Shown here piece by piece: positions 24,343 to 33,183 of a stretch of 48,557 bases of DNA. A program made the translations under genes and the position numbers. Source of the DNA: Candidatus Dojkabacteria bacterium (lineage in GTDB: Bacteria > Patescibacteriota > Dojkabacteria > JAOAGR01); contig JAOAGR010000011.1 of the NCBI GenBank assembly GCA_026415655.1, positions 1 through 48,557 of the forward strand, written 5' to 3'. Each line of letters starts with the position of its first letter. The first letter of the stretch is position 1. The notes beneath the pieces were generated by a model, which was not told the DNA's origin, searched no databases, and saw only the letters and a list, made by a program, of their open reading frames with translations.

Positions 24343-26010
24343 ATGGTAAAAACGCAAGAAAACGATAGAAGCCTAAATTTTGTGATAGGTGTAATGATCT
24401 TGGGCTCAATTCTAGCTAAGATATCAGGACTCATCAAAATTCAGGTTTTAACATGGGTATTTGGTATTCAATCAAGAGATTTAGACTTATTTAATGCAGC
24501 TAATATCATACCAGAATTTATATTTTCAATTATTGTACTCGGTGGCCTAAATGCAATACTAATACCACTATTTGTTAAAAATGAAAAACAAAAAGAACAA
24601 TTTGAAAAAACTTTTTTTACAATATTAAATCTATTTCTAATATTTTTCATAAGCCTTGCGATTATTACAATATTATTCGCTAATCCATTAGTATTACTGC
24701 TAAATCATCTATTTAGTATTAATCTTTCCGCAGAAGAAATGAAAAAATTTGAGGAGCTATTAAAAATACTAATGTTATCACCTATTTTTTTGTCAACATC
24801 TAGTTTGATCACAAGTGTTTTACAAGCCAAGAAAAAATTTATTTTTACATCCATTACAACACTTGCCTACAATATCGGTTTTGTTCTGGGCATCATAGTA
24901 GCTTATTATTATGATAAAAATGTAATCTTTGTAGCTTGGGGAACAGTAATCGCATCTATGTTTCACTTAATTATACAAATTCCTGAATTACTAAGATATA
25001 TCAATAATTACAAACCCACGATTGATTTGCACAATAAAGAATTAATTAGTAGTCTTAAACAAATATTTCCAAGACTCATAGGAGTATCTGCTGAATATAT
25101 TGGAATAATTTTTCAGAATTTTATAAGTTTAGGACTTGCATACGGATCATTAAACGCCCTCAAAATAGCTATTTCACTACGTGACATGGCTATAGGAATT
25201 ATTGGAATCCCCATAGCGCAGTCCGTTTTTCCCTTTTTATCAGAGGAAAAAGTCAAAAATGTGCACAACAATCAAACTTTAATATATGGAATAAAAATAC
25301 TTTTTATTCTCCTGTTTCCTATATTGTCTATTTTTATAGTACTCAACACTCCAATCGTAATTTTTCTTTTTGGGCTAAACGAATCTAATTATACCGGAAT
25401 AAGCATAGTATCTTTACTAATAGAGATTTTAGCCATTACAATCATAACTTCGTCATTGAATGGAATATTAAATCGCGTTTATTATGCTCTTGGTGACATA
25501 AAAACAACTACATATATTAGTATTTTTATTTTAATATTAAATATTCTTTTGTCATTTTCTCTTGTACACATATTTAGGATTTTTGTATCACCGACTTTTA
25601 ATATATTTTCTCTACAAATTAATTGGACGATAGAAACAACTGAGAGTCAAGTTGCCATAGCCGGTATAGCAACCACAATATCATTGTGTTCAATTATTAA
25701 CAATATTTTATTAATATTCTTTTTAAAAAAGAAACATAAATTAGAACTAAAATTCTTATCATTAATTTTGAAAAAAAAGTTAGTAAACTTTTTTATAACA
25801 ACATTATTAGGATTTTTATTATACATGTATACAAGCAGATATATTGAATCTGTATTTTTAGTTATTTTAATAAATTCTATTTTTATTGTTTTATCTTTTT
25901 ATACTATTTCTAAAATAATTAAAGATGATGACATTGTTATTATTGATAAATATATTATACGAGCTTATTTATACATAAAGTCGAAAACAAACTTCATAAA
26001 ATTTAATTAG
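24343..26010 (+). CDS. murJ: Lipid II flippase MurJ
   Basis: 555 residues with about 13-14 hydrophobic helices. The N-terminal pattern ILAKISGLIKIQVLTWVFG, then DLDLFNAANIIPEFIF and ILIPLF, is the MurJ/MVF signature, and the mid-protein GIPIAQSVFPFLSE also fits. MurJ moves lipid II across the membrane for wall synthesis. It starts 3 nt after the MurF-like gene and overlaps the convergent phospholipase-D-like gene by 8 bp at its 3' end. Some positively charged residues important in E. coli MurJ were not checked. Confidence 0.92.
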   Translation: MVKTQENDRSLNFVIGVMILGSILAKISGLIKIQVLTWVFGIQSRDLDLFNAANIIPEFIFSIIVLGGLNAILIPLFVKNEKQKEQFEKTFFTILNLFLIFFISLAIITILFANPLVLLLNHLFSINLSAEEMKKFEELLKILMLSPIFLSTSSLITSVLQAKKKFIFTSITTLAYNIGFVLGIIVAYYYDKNVIFVAWGTVIASMFHLIIQIPELLRYINNYKPTIDLHNKELISSLKQIFPRLIGVSAEYIGIIFQNFISLGLAYGSLNALKIAISLRDMAIGIIGIPIAQSVFPFLSEEKVKNVHNNQTLIYGIKILFILLFPILSIFIVLNTPIVIFLFGLNESNYTGISIVSLLIEILAITIITSSLNGILNRVYYALGDIKTTTYISIFILILNILLSFSLVHIFRIFVSPTFNIFSLQINWTIETTESQVAIAGIATTISLCSIINNILLIFFLKKKHKLELKFLSLILKKKLVNFFITTLLGFLLYMYTSRYIESVFLVILINSIFIVLSFYTISKIIKDDDIVIIDKYIIRAYLYIKSKTNFIKFN

Positions 26011-27061
26011 ACTTTACTATTTTAAATAAATATTTTTTTGTCTTTTCAATAATATTTATATCTTTTAAAACTGAAGAGAATTCTATTGTACCAACTATTA
26101 CACCAAAAATAGAAAGATTATGAGAACCGCATAAAAGTTCCTTGTTATCTTTCATTAGAATTTTCATGTGTATACGTTTCTTTGTGTAATAATGTTCAAA
26201 TCCAAAAATAAATTTGAATATATTAAACAACCAAAGAGCAATAGAATAAGGAAATTTCTTCATATGATGATCTTTAGTATGCGGCGTTATACAAATAATT
26301 CTCATTTTGGGATTTAGAATCTTCTTAATTGCAAACATAAATAGAAAATCAGGTTCAGGTGGCATTTGTTTTACATAAATAATCTCTTCTTTTGCCTGCC
26401 ATATCATTTTCATTCCATCAATATAAGTGCGCGATCTAAAGGGATTGCCAATATCTAAATAATATCTATCTTCTCCATGTTCAAAAATAATATCATCTTT
26501 ATATTTACTATAGTTCAAATTGACGTCATAGATTTTATTAGCTAAATCATTATCAGAAACTCGTATCATAAAATCATGAGATAGTTTTTTGTTCCAATTT
26601 GTTGATCCAAAATAAGCAATCTTATCACCATTTTTTTTATGAATAATTATAACCTTACGATGATCACGCAACGCAAAAGGAATAAATTTTTTATTAAGGT
26701 CAGACAAAGGTCTTGTAAAATAAACAACAGCACCAACACCTTTCATTATTTCAAAGAATAATTCGTTCTTCTGTCTTAGTTTTCTATATTTCTTGGAATT
26801 CTCTTCTTTTTTGCTTATGTAGTAACCAAACTTATTTATTTTATGAATAGAAAACATTTCATCTAGCCAGAAGTTTATTTTGACCTTTTTATCGCGAGCC
26901 AAGTGATAAAGTATGAGTTGCATTTTATTGCGTATATATCCATATTGAAATTTAAAATAAAAAAAATCTATCTGAATAATTCCTTCCTCTAAAAGATCTT
27001 CTTTAAGCCTATTGATAAAATCTTGATCAAATAGAATTTCTATATTTTCTTTATTTTCCAT
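26003..27061 (-). CDS. Phospholipase D-like protein (cardiolipin synthase relative)
   Basis: 352 residues from the chosen ATG (the ORF track begins at a GTG 6 nt upstream). Two HKD-like motifs are visible: DHRKVIIIHKKNG followed by YFGSTNWN, and HMKILMKDNKELLCGSHNLS. The second is a complete H-x-K-x4-D; in the first the Asp position is His. PLD enzymes form a covalent phospho-histidine and act on phospholipids or on nucleic acids. No membrane helix is clear at the N-terminus, in contrast with classic cardiolipin synthases. The substrate is therefore open. Confidence 0.85.
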   Translation of the reverse strand: MENKENIEILFDQDFINRLKEDLLEEGIIQIDFFYFKFQYGYIRNKMQLILYHLARDKKVKINFWLDEMFSIHKINKFGYYISKKEENSKKYRKLRQKNELFFEIMKGVGAVVYFTRPLSDLNKKFIPFALRDHRKVIIIHKKNGDKIAYFGSTNWNKKLSHDFMIRVSDNDLANKIYDVNLNYSKYKDDIIFEHGEDRYYLDIGNPFRSRTYIDGMKMIWQAKEEIIYVKQMPPEPDFLFMFAIKKILNPKMRIICITPHTKDHHMKKFPYSIALWLFNIFKFIFGFEHYYTKKRIHMKILMKDNKELLCGSHNLSIFGVIVGTIEFSSVLKDINIIEKTKKYLFKIVKSN

Positions 27062-27109
27062 ATACACTGGTTATCATGTGATATAATTTTCATAGAAATT
27101 TATATCAAA

Positions 27110-27868
27110 ATGCCAAATAAAATCAAATTATTCGTTCGAATAATATTAGTAATTTTATTTATTTTTACGATAATTTTTTTTAGTGTAAAAACATACAATG
27201 ATAATTTAGTCAAAAAGGAATTTGAAACAATAAAAGAACAAACGGTTAAAATCTTAGATGTACTTAATGAGATTGTAACAATATACAAAGATACATCTGC
27301 TAACATTAGACAAAAATTTAATGAACTAAAAGACTTATTTTTTTACTATAAAGAGAATTTGCAAGAATTATTAAGGAATAAATCGAACGAAGCTTTAATA
27401 GAATATAAAAACACTGTAGCAAAATTAATACAAAAAGGCGAGGAATTTATATTGTTTTTAGACGAATATATTGATATAAACGAGCTTTTCAACATTATTA
27501 AAGAGAAAATAGCAACTATTTCCGAATATATTAAGAATATAAACCTACAGACGATTGCAGAAACATACGAGTCTATTAAATCCGAACTAGACGCTTTAAT
27601 AGAAAAAATCAATTCCTCAAATATCAGTTTATCAACCAAAGAATTCTTCACAAAATTTGGCTTAGATATAAAAAATTTTATAGAAAATCTGATATCTACC
27701 ATTAAATCAAAGGATTTAACTCTACTAAAAGATATAAAAGACAAAATAAATGAATTTATTGTCAGATCAAAAAATGAAATTACTGTGTTTATGGAAAAGC
27801 TATTTAATAAAGGAAATGAATCAATCAATGAAATTAACCAGATAATAAAAGACTTCGAGAAATTTTAG
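27110..27868 (+). CDS. Unknown membrane-anchored helical protein
   Basis: 252 residues. One N-terminal transmembrane or signal-anchor helix (about 6-26) is followed by about 220 residues of charged helix with heptad-like spacing (for example FETIKEQTVKILDVLNEIV), so a long coiled coil or helical bundle outside the cell is likely. No family recognised. The extended -10 TGATATAAT lies about 22 nt upstream of the ATG. It precedes the dockerin-subtilisin gene by 39 nt on the same strand and might be a stalk or spacer for the surface system; that is inference from position only. Confidence 0.7.
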   Translation: MPNKIKLFVRIILVILFIFTIIFFSVKTYNDNLVKKEFETIKEQTVKILDVLNEIVTIYKDTSANIRQKFNELKDLFFYYKENLQELLRNKSNEALIEYKNTVAKLIQKGEEFILFLDEYIDINELFNIIKEKIATISEYIKNINLQTIAETYESIKSELDALIEKINSSNISLSTKEFFTKFGLDIKNFIENLISTIKSKDLTLLKDIKDKINEFIVRSKNEITVFMEKLFNKGNESINEINQIIKDFEKF

Positions 27869-27907
27869 AAATATTTAATTTTTGTTTGCTAATATGATTT
27901 TGATATT

Positions 27908-30493
27908 ATGTATTTCATGAGGAGCATACTAGTTTTATGTACAATAACAGTTTTGTTAATAAATTACATAACCCCTAATGCAGAACATACTAGTTTTATA
28001 AAAGCATCCAAAACAGAAACAGAAAAAAACGCAAACCAAAGATACCGAAGTGTGTATGCTGATATCAAGACCGACAGTTTCATCACAATCAAAAGCATAA
28101 ATGGTAAAAGAACATTAGATAAAATACCAGCACATATTAAACTGAGTTTTAATACACACAACAATCTTTATCCTAACTTCATTAGAAAACCACTAAGTAT
28201 ACCTAACGATCCTCTTTATAACAGCACTGGAACAATAATTACTGGCGAACCTGATCAGTGGAATCTTCGTCAAATCGATCTTTTACCAACTATTGATCCC
28301 AACTCCGCATGGAACATAAATACCGGTAGTGAAGAAACAATAATAGCAGTAATTGACACTGGTATAGATTTGACTCATCCCGACATAATAAATTATGACA
28401 AGTCTACAAATATTTATTACCCATCTAATATCTGGGTGAATCAAAATGAGATTCCAAATTCTTTAAAGTCTATTCTGGATACTGACAATAATGACTATGT
28501 AGACACCAAAGAAATAATTACATACTATATTAACAACAATCTTGATTTAGACAATGACAGTAAAATCACTTTCAAAGATGTACTGATTTATAGTTCAACA
28601 GTCGGTGTGAATATAATAGCTGATAACACAGATCAAGATAATAATAATATCAAAGACGATATATTCGGTGCAAGAATGAATTATGGTAACGATAACAATG
28701 ATGTAAATTATCTTGATAATCATGGCATTGGAGTTGCAGGTATAATTGGTGCTGCAAAATCTAATAACGCTATCGGTATATCTGGTATTTGTTTTTCTTG
28801 TAAAATAATGGTGATAAATCCTTTTCAAGTTATCACCGGGTTTGGGGTTGGAGCATATGACATAGATATTGTAAGATCTATAGAATATGCAATTAATCAA
28901 GGTGCAGATATAATAAATTTAAGCCTTGGCGGTGAGGGATATAGTGCCTTATTTGATCAATACATAGAGGATGCATGGAATCAAGGAATTTTAGTAGTTG
29001 CCGCTGCTGGTAATAGTAACATGGATGTAGATCGATTTAGCCCAGCATCCAGCGATAGAGTCATTACAGTAGGAGCTTCATCCTTCAACAAAACTAAACT
29101 ATCTTTTTCTAATCATGGTAATAAATTAGATATAATGGCACCAGGAGGAAATATTCTCTCAACAAGCAGTACCTCTATGTCATCCTGTATTGGGTCAAAC
29201 ACAAAATATAACTGTGTCTGGGGAACGTCAATAGCTGCTCCACATGTTTCTGGAGTAGCTGGTTTGATACACTCATACAGTGTTAGTAACGGTTGGAATG
29301 CAAAACAGATAAGAAAGGCTATACTGAAATCAACCGAGGATCTTTCCAGCCCAGGTTTTGACACTCAAACGGGTTATGGATTTTTAAGAGCAAAAGCCGC
29401 TCTAGAGTATAACTATATCCCCGATACTACTTCTCCTACTCTCTCAATAACAGAGCCAAATGATAATGAGATATTATCTTCAAATATTTTAATCAGAGGC
29501 AGTGTAAATGATAATGATCTATACAATGTAAGAGTCACTATCCTAAACATGTGGAACTGGCCCATATATAAGCAAACAAGAAAAGGATCGGTGAATAACA
29601 ATATAATATTTGATATCAATACTATTACTAATTATATTCCTGATGGTACGTATACAATACGAATTCAAGCTGAAGATTTTGATGGCAACATGTCCACAGA
29701 GGAAAGAAATATTACTATCAGAAAAGGTGCATACATCCAAATTACCACACCTGATGGCCAGATCACAAATAATAAAAGACCAACTATTAATTGGGACGTA
29801 GTAAATAATCCTAATCCAAGTTATACAAAATGGTATTTTGAAATAGAAGAAATTGGAAGTATCTCAAACAAATTTGTAGTAAACGACACAAATGCCCGTT
29901 CATTTACATTTCCAAATGATTTAGAATTTATAAATCAAGAAACTTTTATATCAATAACATCTGTCGTATGCTTTGATAACCCCTCACAATGCTATGATTA
30001 TGAAGAAGATTGTCATACGATCAGTTACACCGCTGATACCATATCACCTTCGCAACCTAATGCTGAATTGGAAATCAACCGAAACAACATAAAGCTTAAA
30101 AATTTTACTTCCTCTGATAATTTAGCTGGTATCAAAGAATATATTGTAACTTTCAATGCATCAAATACTGCAGTACTACCAGGCAATGAATACAATGCAA
30201 ATAATCTTAATGACGGTAATTATACAATTAGTATAAAAGCAAAAGATAATGCAAATAATGAATCAGTACCAAAAGAAATAACATTTGAAATAACTGCACT
30301 TAGAGATTTTCGCAAAACAAAAGCAGATTTTAATAATGACGGAATAGTTAACATTTCTGATCTAAGTATATTAGCTGCCCGATGGCTGCAAGATAATGAT
30401 GTAGCGGATGCTAACGGTGATAACAGAACAAATCTTTCAGACCTAAGTATTTTAGCGGCTAACTGGCAACGCAGATTTGATACTCTAGAATAA
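27908..30493 (+). CDS. Secreted subtilisin-family (S8) protease with EF-hand insert and C-terminal dockerin
   Basis: 861 residues. Signal peptide, propeptide-like region (about 45-95), then the S8 domain: D150 in AVIDTGIDLTHPD, H272 in NHGIGVAG, oxyanion N369 in AAAGNS and S441 in GTSIAAPHVSG. Between D150 and H272 an insert carries two EF-hand-like loops, DTDNNDYVDTKE (191-202) and DLDNDSKITFKD (213-224). Three Ig/FN3-like domains follow (about 506-800). The last 57 residues are a type I dockerin with two Ca loops, DFNNDGIVNISD and DANGDNRTNLSD, each followed by LSILAA(R/N)W. The next gene encodes a membrane cohesin. A start at Met4 is possible: TATTAT overlaps the first ATG and lies 7 nt before the second. 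Confidence 0.93.
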   Translation: MYFMRSILVLCTITVLLINYITPNAEHTSFIKASKTETEKNANQRYRSVYADIKTDSFITIKSINGKRTLDKIPAHIKLSFNTHNNLYPNFIRKPLSIPNDPLYNSTGTIITGEPDQWNLRQIDLLPTIDPNSAWNINTGSEETIIAVIDTGIDLTHPDIINYDKSTNIYYPSNIWVNQNEIPNSLKSILDTDNNDYVDTKEIITYYINNNLDLDNDSKITFKDVLIYSSTVGVNIIADNTDQDNNNIKDDIFGARMNYGNDNNDVNYLDNHGIGVAGIIGAAKSNNAIGISGICFSCKIMVINPFQVITGFGVGAYDIDIVRSIEYAINQGADIINLSLGGEGYSALFDQYIEDAWNQGILVVAAAGNSNMDVDRFSPASSDRVITVGASSFNKTKLSFSNHGNKLDIMAPGGNILSTSSTSMSSCIGSNTKYNCVWGTSIAAPHVSGVAGLIHSYSVSNGWNAKQIRKAILKSTEDLSSPGFDTQTGYGFLRAKAALEYNYIPDTTSPTLSITEPNDNEILSSNILIRGSVNDNDLYNVRVTILNMWNWPIYKQTRKGSVNNNIIFDINTITNYIPDGTYTIRIQAEDFDGNMSTEERNITIRKGAYIQITTPDGQITNNKRPTINWDVVNNPNPSYTKWYFEIEEIGSISNKFVVNDTNARSFTFPNDLEFINQETFISITSVVCFDNPSQCYDYEEDCHTISYTADTISPSQPNAELEINRNNIKLKNFTSSDNLAGIKEYIVTFNASNTAVLPGNEYNANNLNDGNYTISIKAKDNANNESVPKEITFEITALRDFRKTKADFNNDGIVNISDLSILAARWLQDNDVADANGDNRTNLSDLSILAANWQRRFDTLE

Positions 30494-30518
30494 AAATGTT
30501 AATAAAAAGTAATTTAAT

Positions 30519-31961
30519 ATGACAAAGAATATATTAAAAAAATTAGTACTGATAATTTGCTTATTTTTTTTGAATTTAAGCATTTTTTTACAATATCCAG
30601 AAAATCAGGTACACGCAGCAGGCTCTATAATAATCACAGGACCAAATCAAGTATATCCGAATCAAACATTTGATATAACAGTTTTTGTTACAAGAGATCA
30701 AGCTTATAATGCCGTAGATATATCAATTAATGTAGGTGCTTTTTCAATACAATCTGTTAATTTAATTGGTGGCTGGACGCCTATAACAGGTCCTACAACA
30801 AGCGGAAGCAATATATCGTTTTCTGGCGCAATTCTAGGACAACAACTAAATGGGCAAAAAGAGGTCTTATCCATAAAATTGAGTTCACCAAATTCATTAC
30901 AAAGCATAACTATAACTGGGAATGGATCAGTAAGCGGTGAAGGATTCGGTACCGGATCCGATAATGTTTCCGGATCTAAAGTTATAAGTGTTTCACCAAC
31001 ACCTACTCCATCTCCCACACCTACTCCACGTCCAAGACAAAATACTCCGACACCTACTCCATCTCCCACGCCAAATCCACAAAATTTATTACCCTCTATA
31101 ACTTCAATAAATTCGACATCTCATCAAGAACCAAATAAATGGTACAACAATAAAAATGTTACTGTAACATGGACTGCGAATAATAATGCTAATGGATTTA
31201 ACTATGAATTTAGTAAAAATACTACGTCAAATCTGACAAACGAAATAAAAACAACTTCTACAACGGTATCTTCAGAGTTAAACGATGGCGAAAATTACTT
31301 TCATGTGAAAGCAAAGAACAATAATGGATGGGGACAAATATCATCTTTTAAGATAAATATTGATACTCTACCACCAGAAGATTTTGATATAACAATAAAC
31401 CAAATAAATAATAACGCGTATCAAATTAGTTTTAATACAACAGATTCACTATCCGGTATAAACAAATATGAAGTCTATATAGATAATGTTCTTTTATCAA
31501 ACGGCACTTCGCCAATAACAGTTCAAACATCTTTTTCTGAAGTTAAAGTAATAGCGTTCGACAACGCTGGAAATCAAAATGTATCTGTCAAAAAATTAAA
31601 TTCATCACAAACTCCATCGCCTACCAGCATAAATGATAATCATTCAAATATAGATTCGAATAGTACAATGAATAATGGCTCGATAAATAATAAGAATTCG
31701 GAAAAAATTCAAAATAATCTAGAACAAATAGGATTAATTGTGTCGCTTATACTGAATATACTCTTATTAATTTACGCTATTATTATGTCATATTTGTACT
31801 TTTTCAAGAAAAAGTCTAATGACAAACAAGATTCATTTATGCAAGCTAAAGAATCCATATATTCTAATAAAAATGAGGTCTCAACAGATCAAAATCAAGA
31901 ACCAGTTTTTACTTACGATCCCAGTCCCTTGGTAAATCATAAGCCCAAAAAGGAAAACTAA
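30519..31961 (+). CDS. Membrane-anchored cohesin-domain protein (scaffoldin-like)
   Basis: 480 residues. Signal peptide to about 34; a beta-rich cohesin-like domain at about 35-157 (start GPNQVYPNQTFDITVFV, end region FSGAILGQQLNGQKEVLSI); a Pro-Thr-rich linker (158-188); two Ig-like domains (about 192-283 and 284-360); an Asn/Ser-rich linker; one transmembrane helix (404-428); and a charged cytoplasmic tail of about 50 residues. Cohesins bind dockerins with calcium. The gene starts 25 nt after the dockerin-subtilisin gene in the same direction, so the pair probably holds the protease on the cell surface. The cohesin call is by pattern, not by alignment score. Confidence 0.8.
   Translation: MTKNILKKLVLIICLFFLNLSIFLQYPENQVHAAGSIIITGPNQVYPNQTFDITVFVTRDQAYNAVDISINVGAFSIQSVNLIGGWTPITGPTTSGSNISFSGAILGQQLNGQKEVLSIKLSSPNSLQSITITGNGSVSGEGFGTGSDNVSGSKVISVSPTPTPSPTPTPRPRQNTPTPTPSPTPNPQNLLPSITSINSTSHQEPNKWYNNKNVTVTWTANNNANGFNYEFSKNTTSNLTNEIKTTSTTVSSELNDGENYFHVKAKNNNGWGQISSFKINIDTLPPEDFDITINQINNNAYQISFNTTDSLSGINKYEVYIDNVLLSNGTSPITVQTSFSEVKVIAFDNAGNQNVSVKKLNSSQTPSPTSINDNHSNIDSNSTMNNGSINNKNSEKIQNNLEQIGLIVSLILNILLLIYAIIMSYLYFFKKKSNDKQDSFMQAKESIYSNKNEVSTDQNQEPVFTYDPSPLVNHKPKKEN
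30999..31069 (+). repeat. Direct repeat in the Pro-Thr linker of the cohesin gene
   Basis: The 20-mer ACACCTACTCCATCTCCCAC occurs at 30999-31018 and again at 31050-31069, with partial copies between. It encodes the PTPTPSPTP linker. Such repeats can change length by slippage and are locally richer in C than the rest of the window. Confidence 0.9.
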
Positions 31962-31966
31962 TATTT

Positions 31967-31975
31967 TGATATAAT
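31967..31975 (+). promoter_or_regulatory. Extended -10 promoter of ddl-alr
   Basis: TGATATAAT, ending 5 nt before the ddl ATG. Transcription would begin at or just inside the start codon. Confidence 0.5.
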
Positions 31976-31980
31976 AAATT

Positions 31981-33171
31981 ATGAAAACAATAAAAACAGT
32001 TGGTGTATTTTTTGGAAGTAAATCAGCAGAGCATGAGATATCAATTGTCACTGGGCAGTTAATTATTAATACCTTAAAGAAGCTAGGATATAAAGTAATA
32101 CCAGTATACATAACAAAACAAGGTAAATGGATAGTAGATGAAAGACTATCAAACATCACTTTTTTTACACAAAATACTGACTTCGTAGAGTCACCTGAAA
32201 AGTATATTAAGTCTAACTTTAGTATTGATGTCACGGCTACAAAAAAAATTGTGATTAGATCATTTGGTAAGCTTTTTCCAACTACTTATGAAATAGATAT
32301 TGCGTTTCCTGCTCTTCATGGCACTTTTGGAGAAGATGGAACGATACAAGGTATATTTGAAATGCTAAACGTACCATATGTAGGTTGTAATGTAACTTCT
32401 TCAGCTATAGCAATGGATAAATCGCTAACCAAAGAATTGATTTCTTTTCATGGGATTCCTACTCCAGATTTTATTACTTTTCATAAAGATGAATGGAAAT
32501 TAGATAAAGATTCATTGATTCAAAACATACAAAGTAAGCTTAAGCTACCTGTTTTCGTTAAACCACCACATACAGGATCATCAATCGGTATAACAAAGGT
32601 TAAATCTTGGGATGATCTTGAGAATGCTATTGAAGTTGGATTTTTTTATGATAACAAAATTTTAGTAGAACAAGGTATAGAAAATACTCTAGATCTAACC
32701 TGTTGTGTAATTGGTGTTGATAAACCAATAGCTTCTCTTATTCAACAATCAGAGTTTAAATCTGACCTTTTTGATTTTAATGAAAAATATATAAATGATG
32801 GCGGAACACAAACAGGTAATGCAACCAAAAATTTGATTATTCCTGCAAAGATTGATTCTGAAACAACAGATAAAATTCGAAAGACCGCTATAAATGTATA
32901 TAAAATTCTAGGAGCAACTGGTATAGCTAGAGTTGATTTCGTAATGGATAGCAACACAAAAGAATTTTATGTTACTGAAGTTAATCCGCTTCCTGGAACA
33001 CTATATCATCACTTATGGAAGGCCAGTGGCATTGAAATAGAAGAATTAGTAGAAAATCTCATTGAATATGCTATCCAAGCACATTTAGAAAAAAATGAAA
33101 TCGAATATACATTTAAATCTGATGTTTTGAATAATCTAAAAGGACAAAAACTTAAAAGTGTAACCGAATAG
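31981..33171 (+). CDS. ddl: D-alanine--D-alanine ligase
   Basis: 396 residues, longer than E. coli Ddl (about 306), of the length of VanA/Ddl-B-type proteins. ATP-grasp features are clear: GSKSAEHEIS at the start, ALHGTFGEDGTIQG, SSAIAMDKSLTKEL, FVKPPHTGSSIGI and EVNPLPGTLYHH near the end. The omega-loop reads FDFNEKY, the Lys-Tyr form of D-Ala-D-Ala enzymes, not the D-lactate type. It makes the dipeptide used by MurF. alr follows after 12 nt. Confidence 0.95.
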   Translation: MKTIKTVGVFFGSKSAEHEISIVTGQLIINTLKKLGYKVIPVYITKQGKWIVDERLSNITFFTQNTDFVESPEKYIKSNFSIDVTATKKIVIRSFGKLFPTTYEIDIAFPALHGTFGEDGTIQGIFEMLNVPYVGCNVTSSAIAMDKSLTKELISFHGIPTPDFITFHKDEWKLDKDSLIQNIQSKLKLPVFVKPPHTGSSIGITKVKSWDDLENAIEVGFFYDNKILVEQGIENTLDLTCCVIGVDKPIASLIQQSEFKSDLFDFNEKYINDGGTQTGNATKNLIIPAKIDSETTDKIRKTAINVYKILGATGIARVDFVMDSNTKEFYVTEVNPLPGTLYHHLWKASGIEIEELVENLIEYAIQAHLEKNEIEYTFKSDVLNNLKGQKLKSVTE

Positions 33172-33183
33172 ATTAGCAAATTC

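Noticed and set aside
27346-27828. Minus-strand ORF of 160 residues opposite the helical protein
   Set aside because: Low-complexity mirror of the plus-strand coiled coil, with no start signals or family features.
30704-31069. Minus-strand ORF with GVGVGDGVGVG repeats
   Set aside because: It is the antisense of the Pro-Thr linker and cohesin domain of the plus gene.
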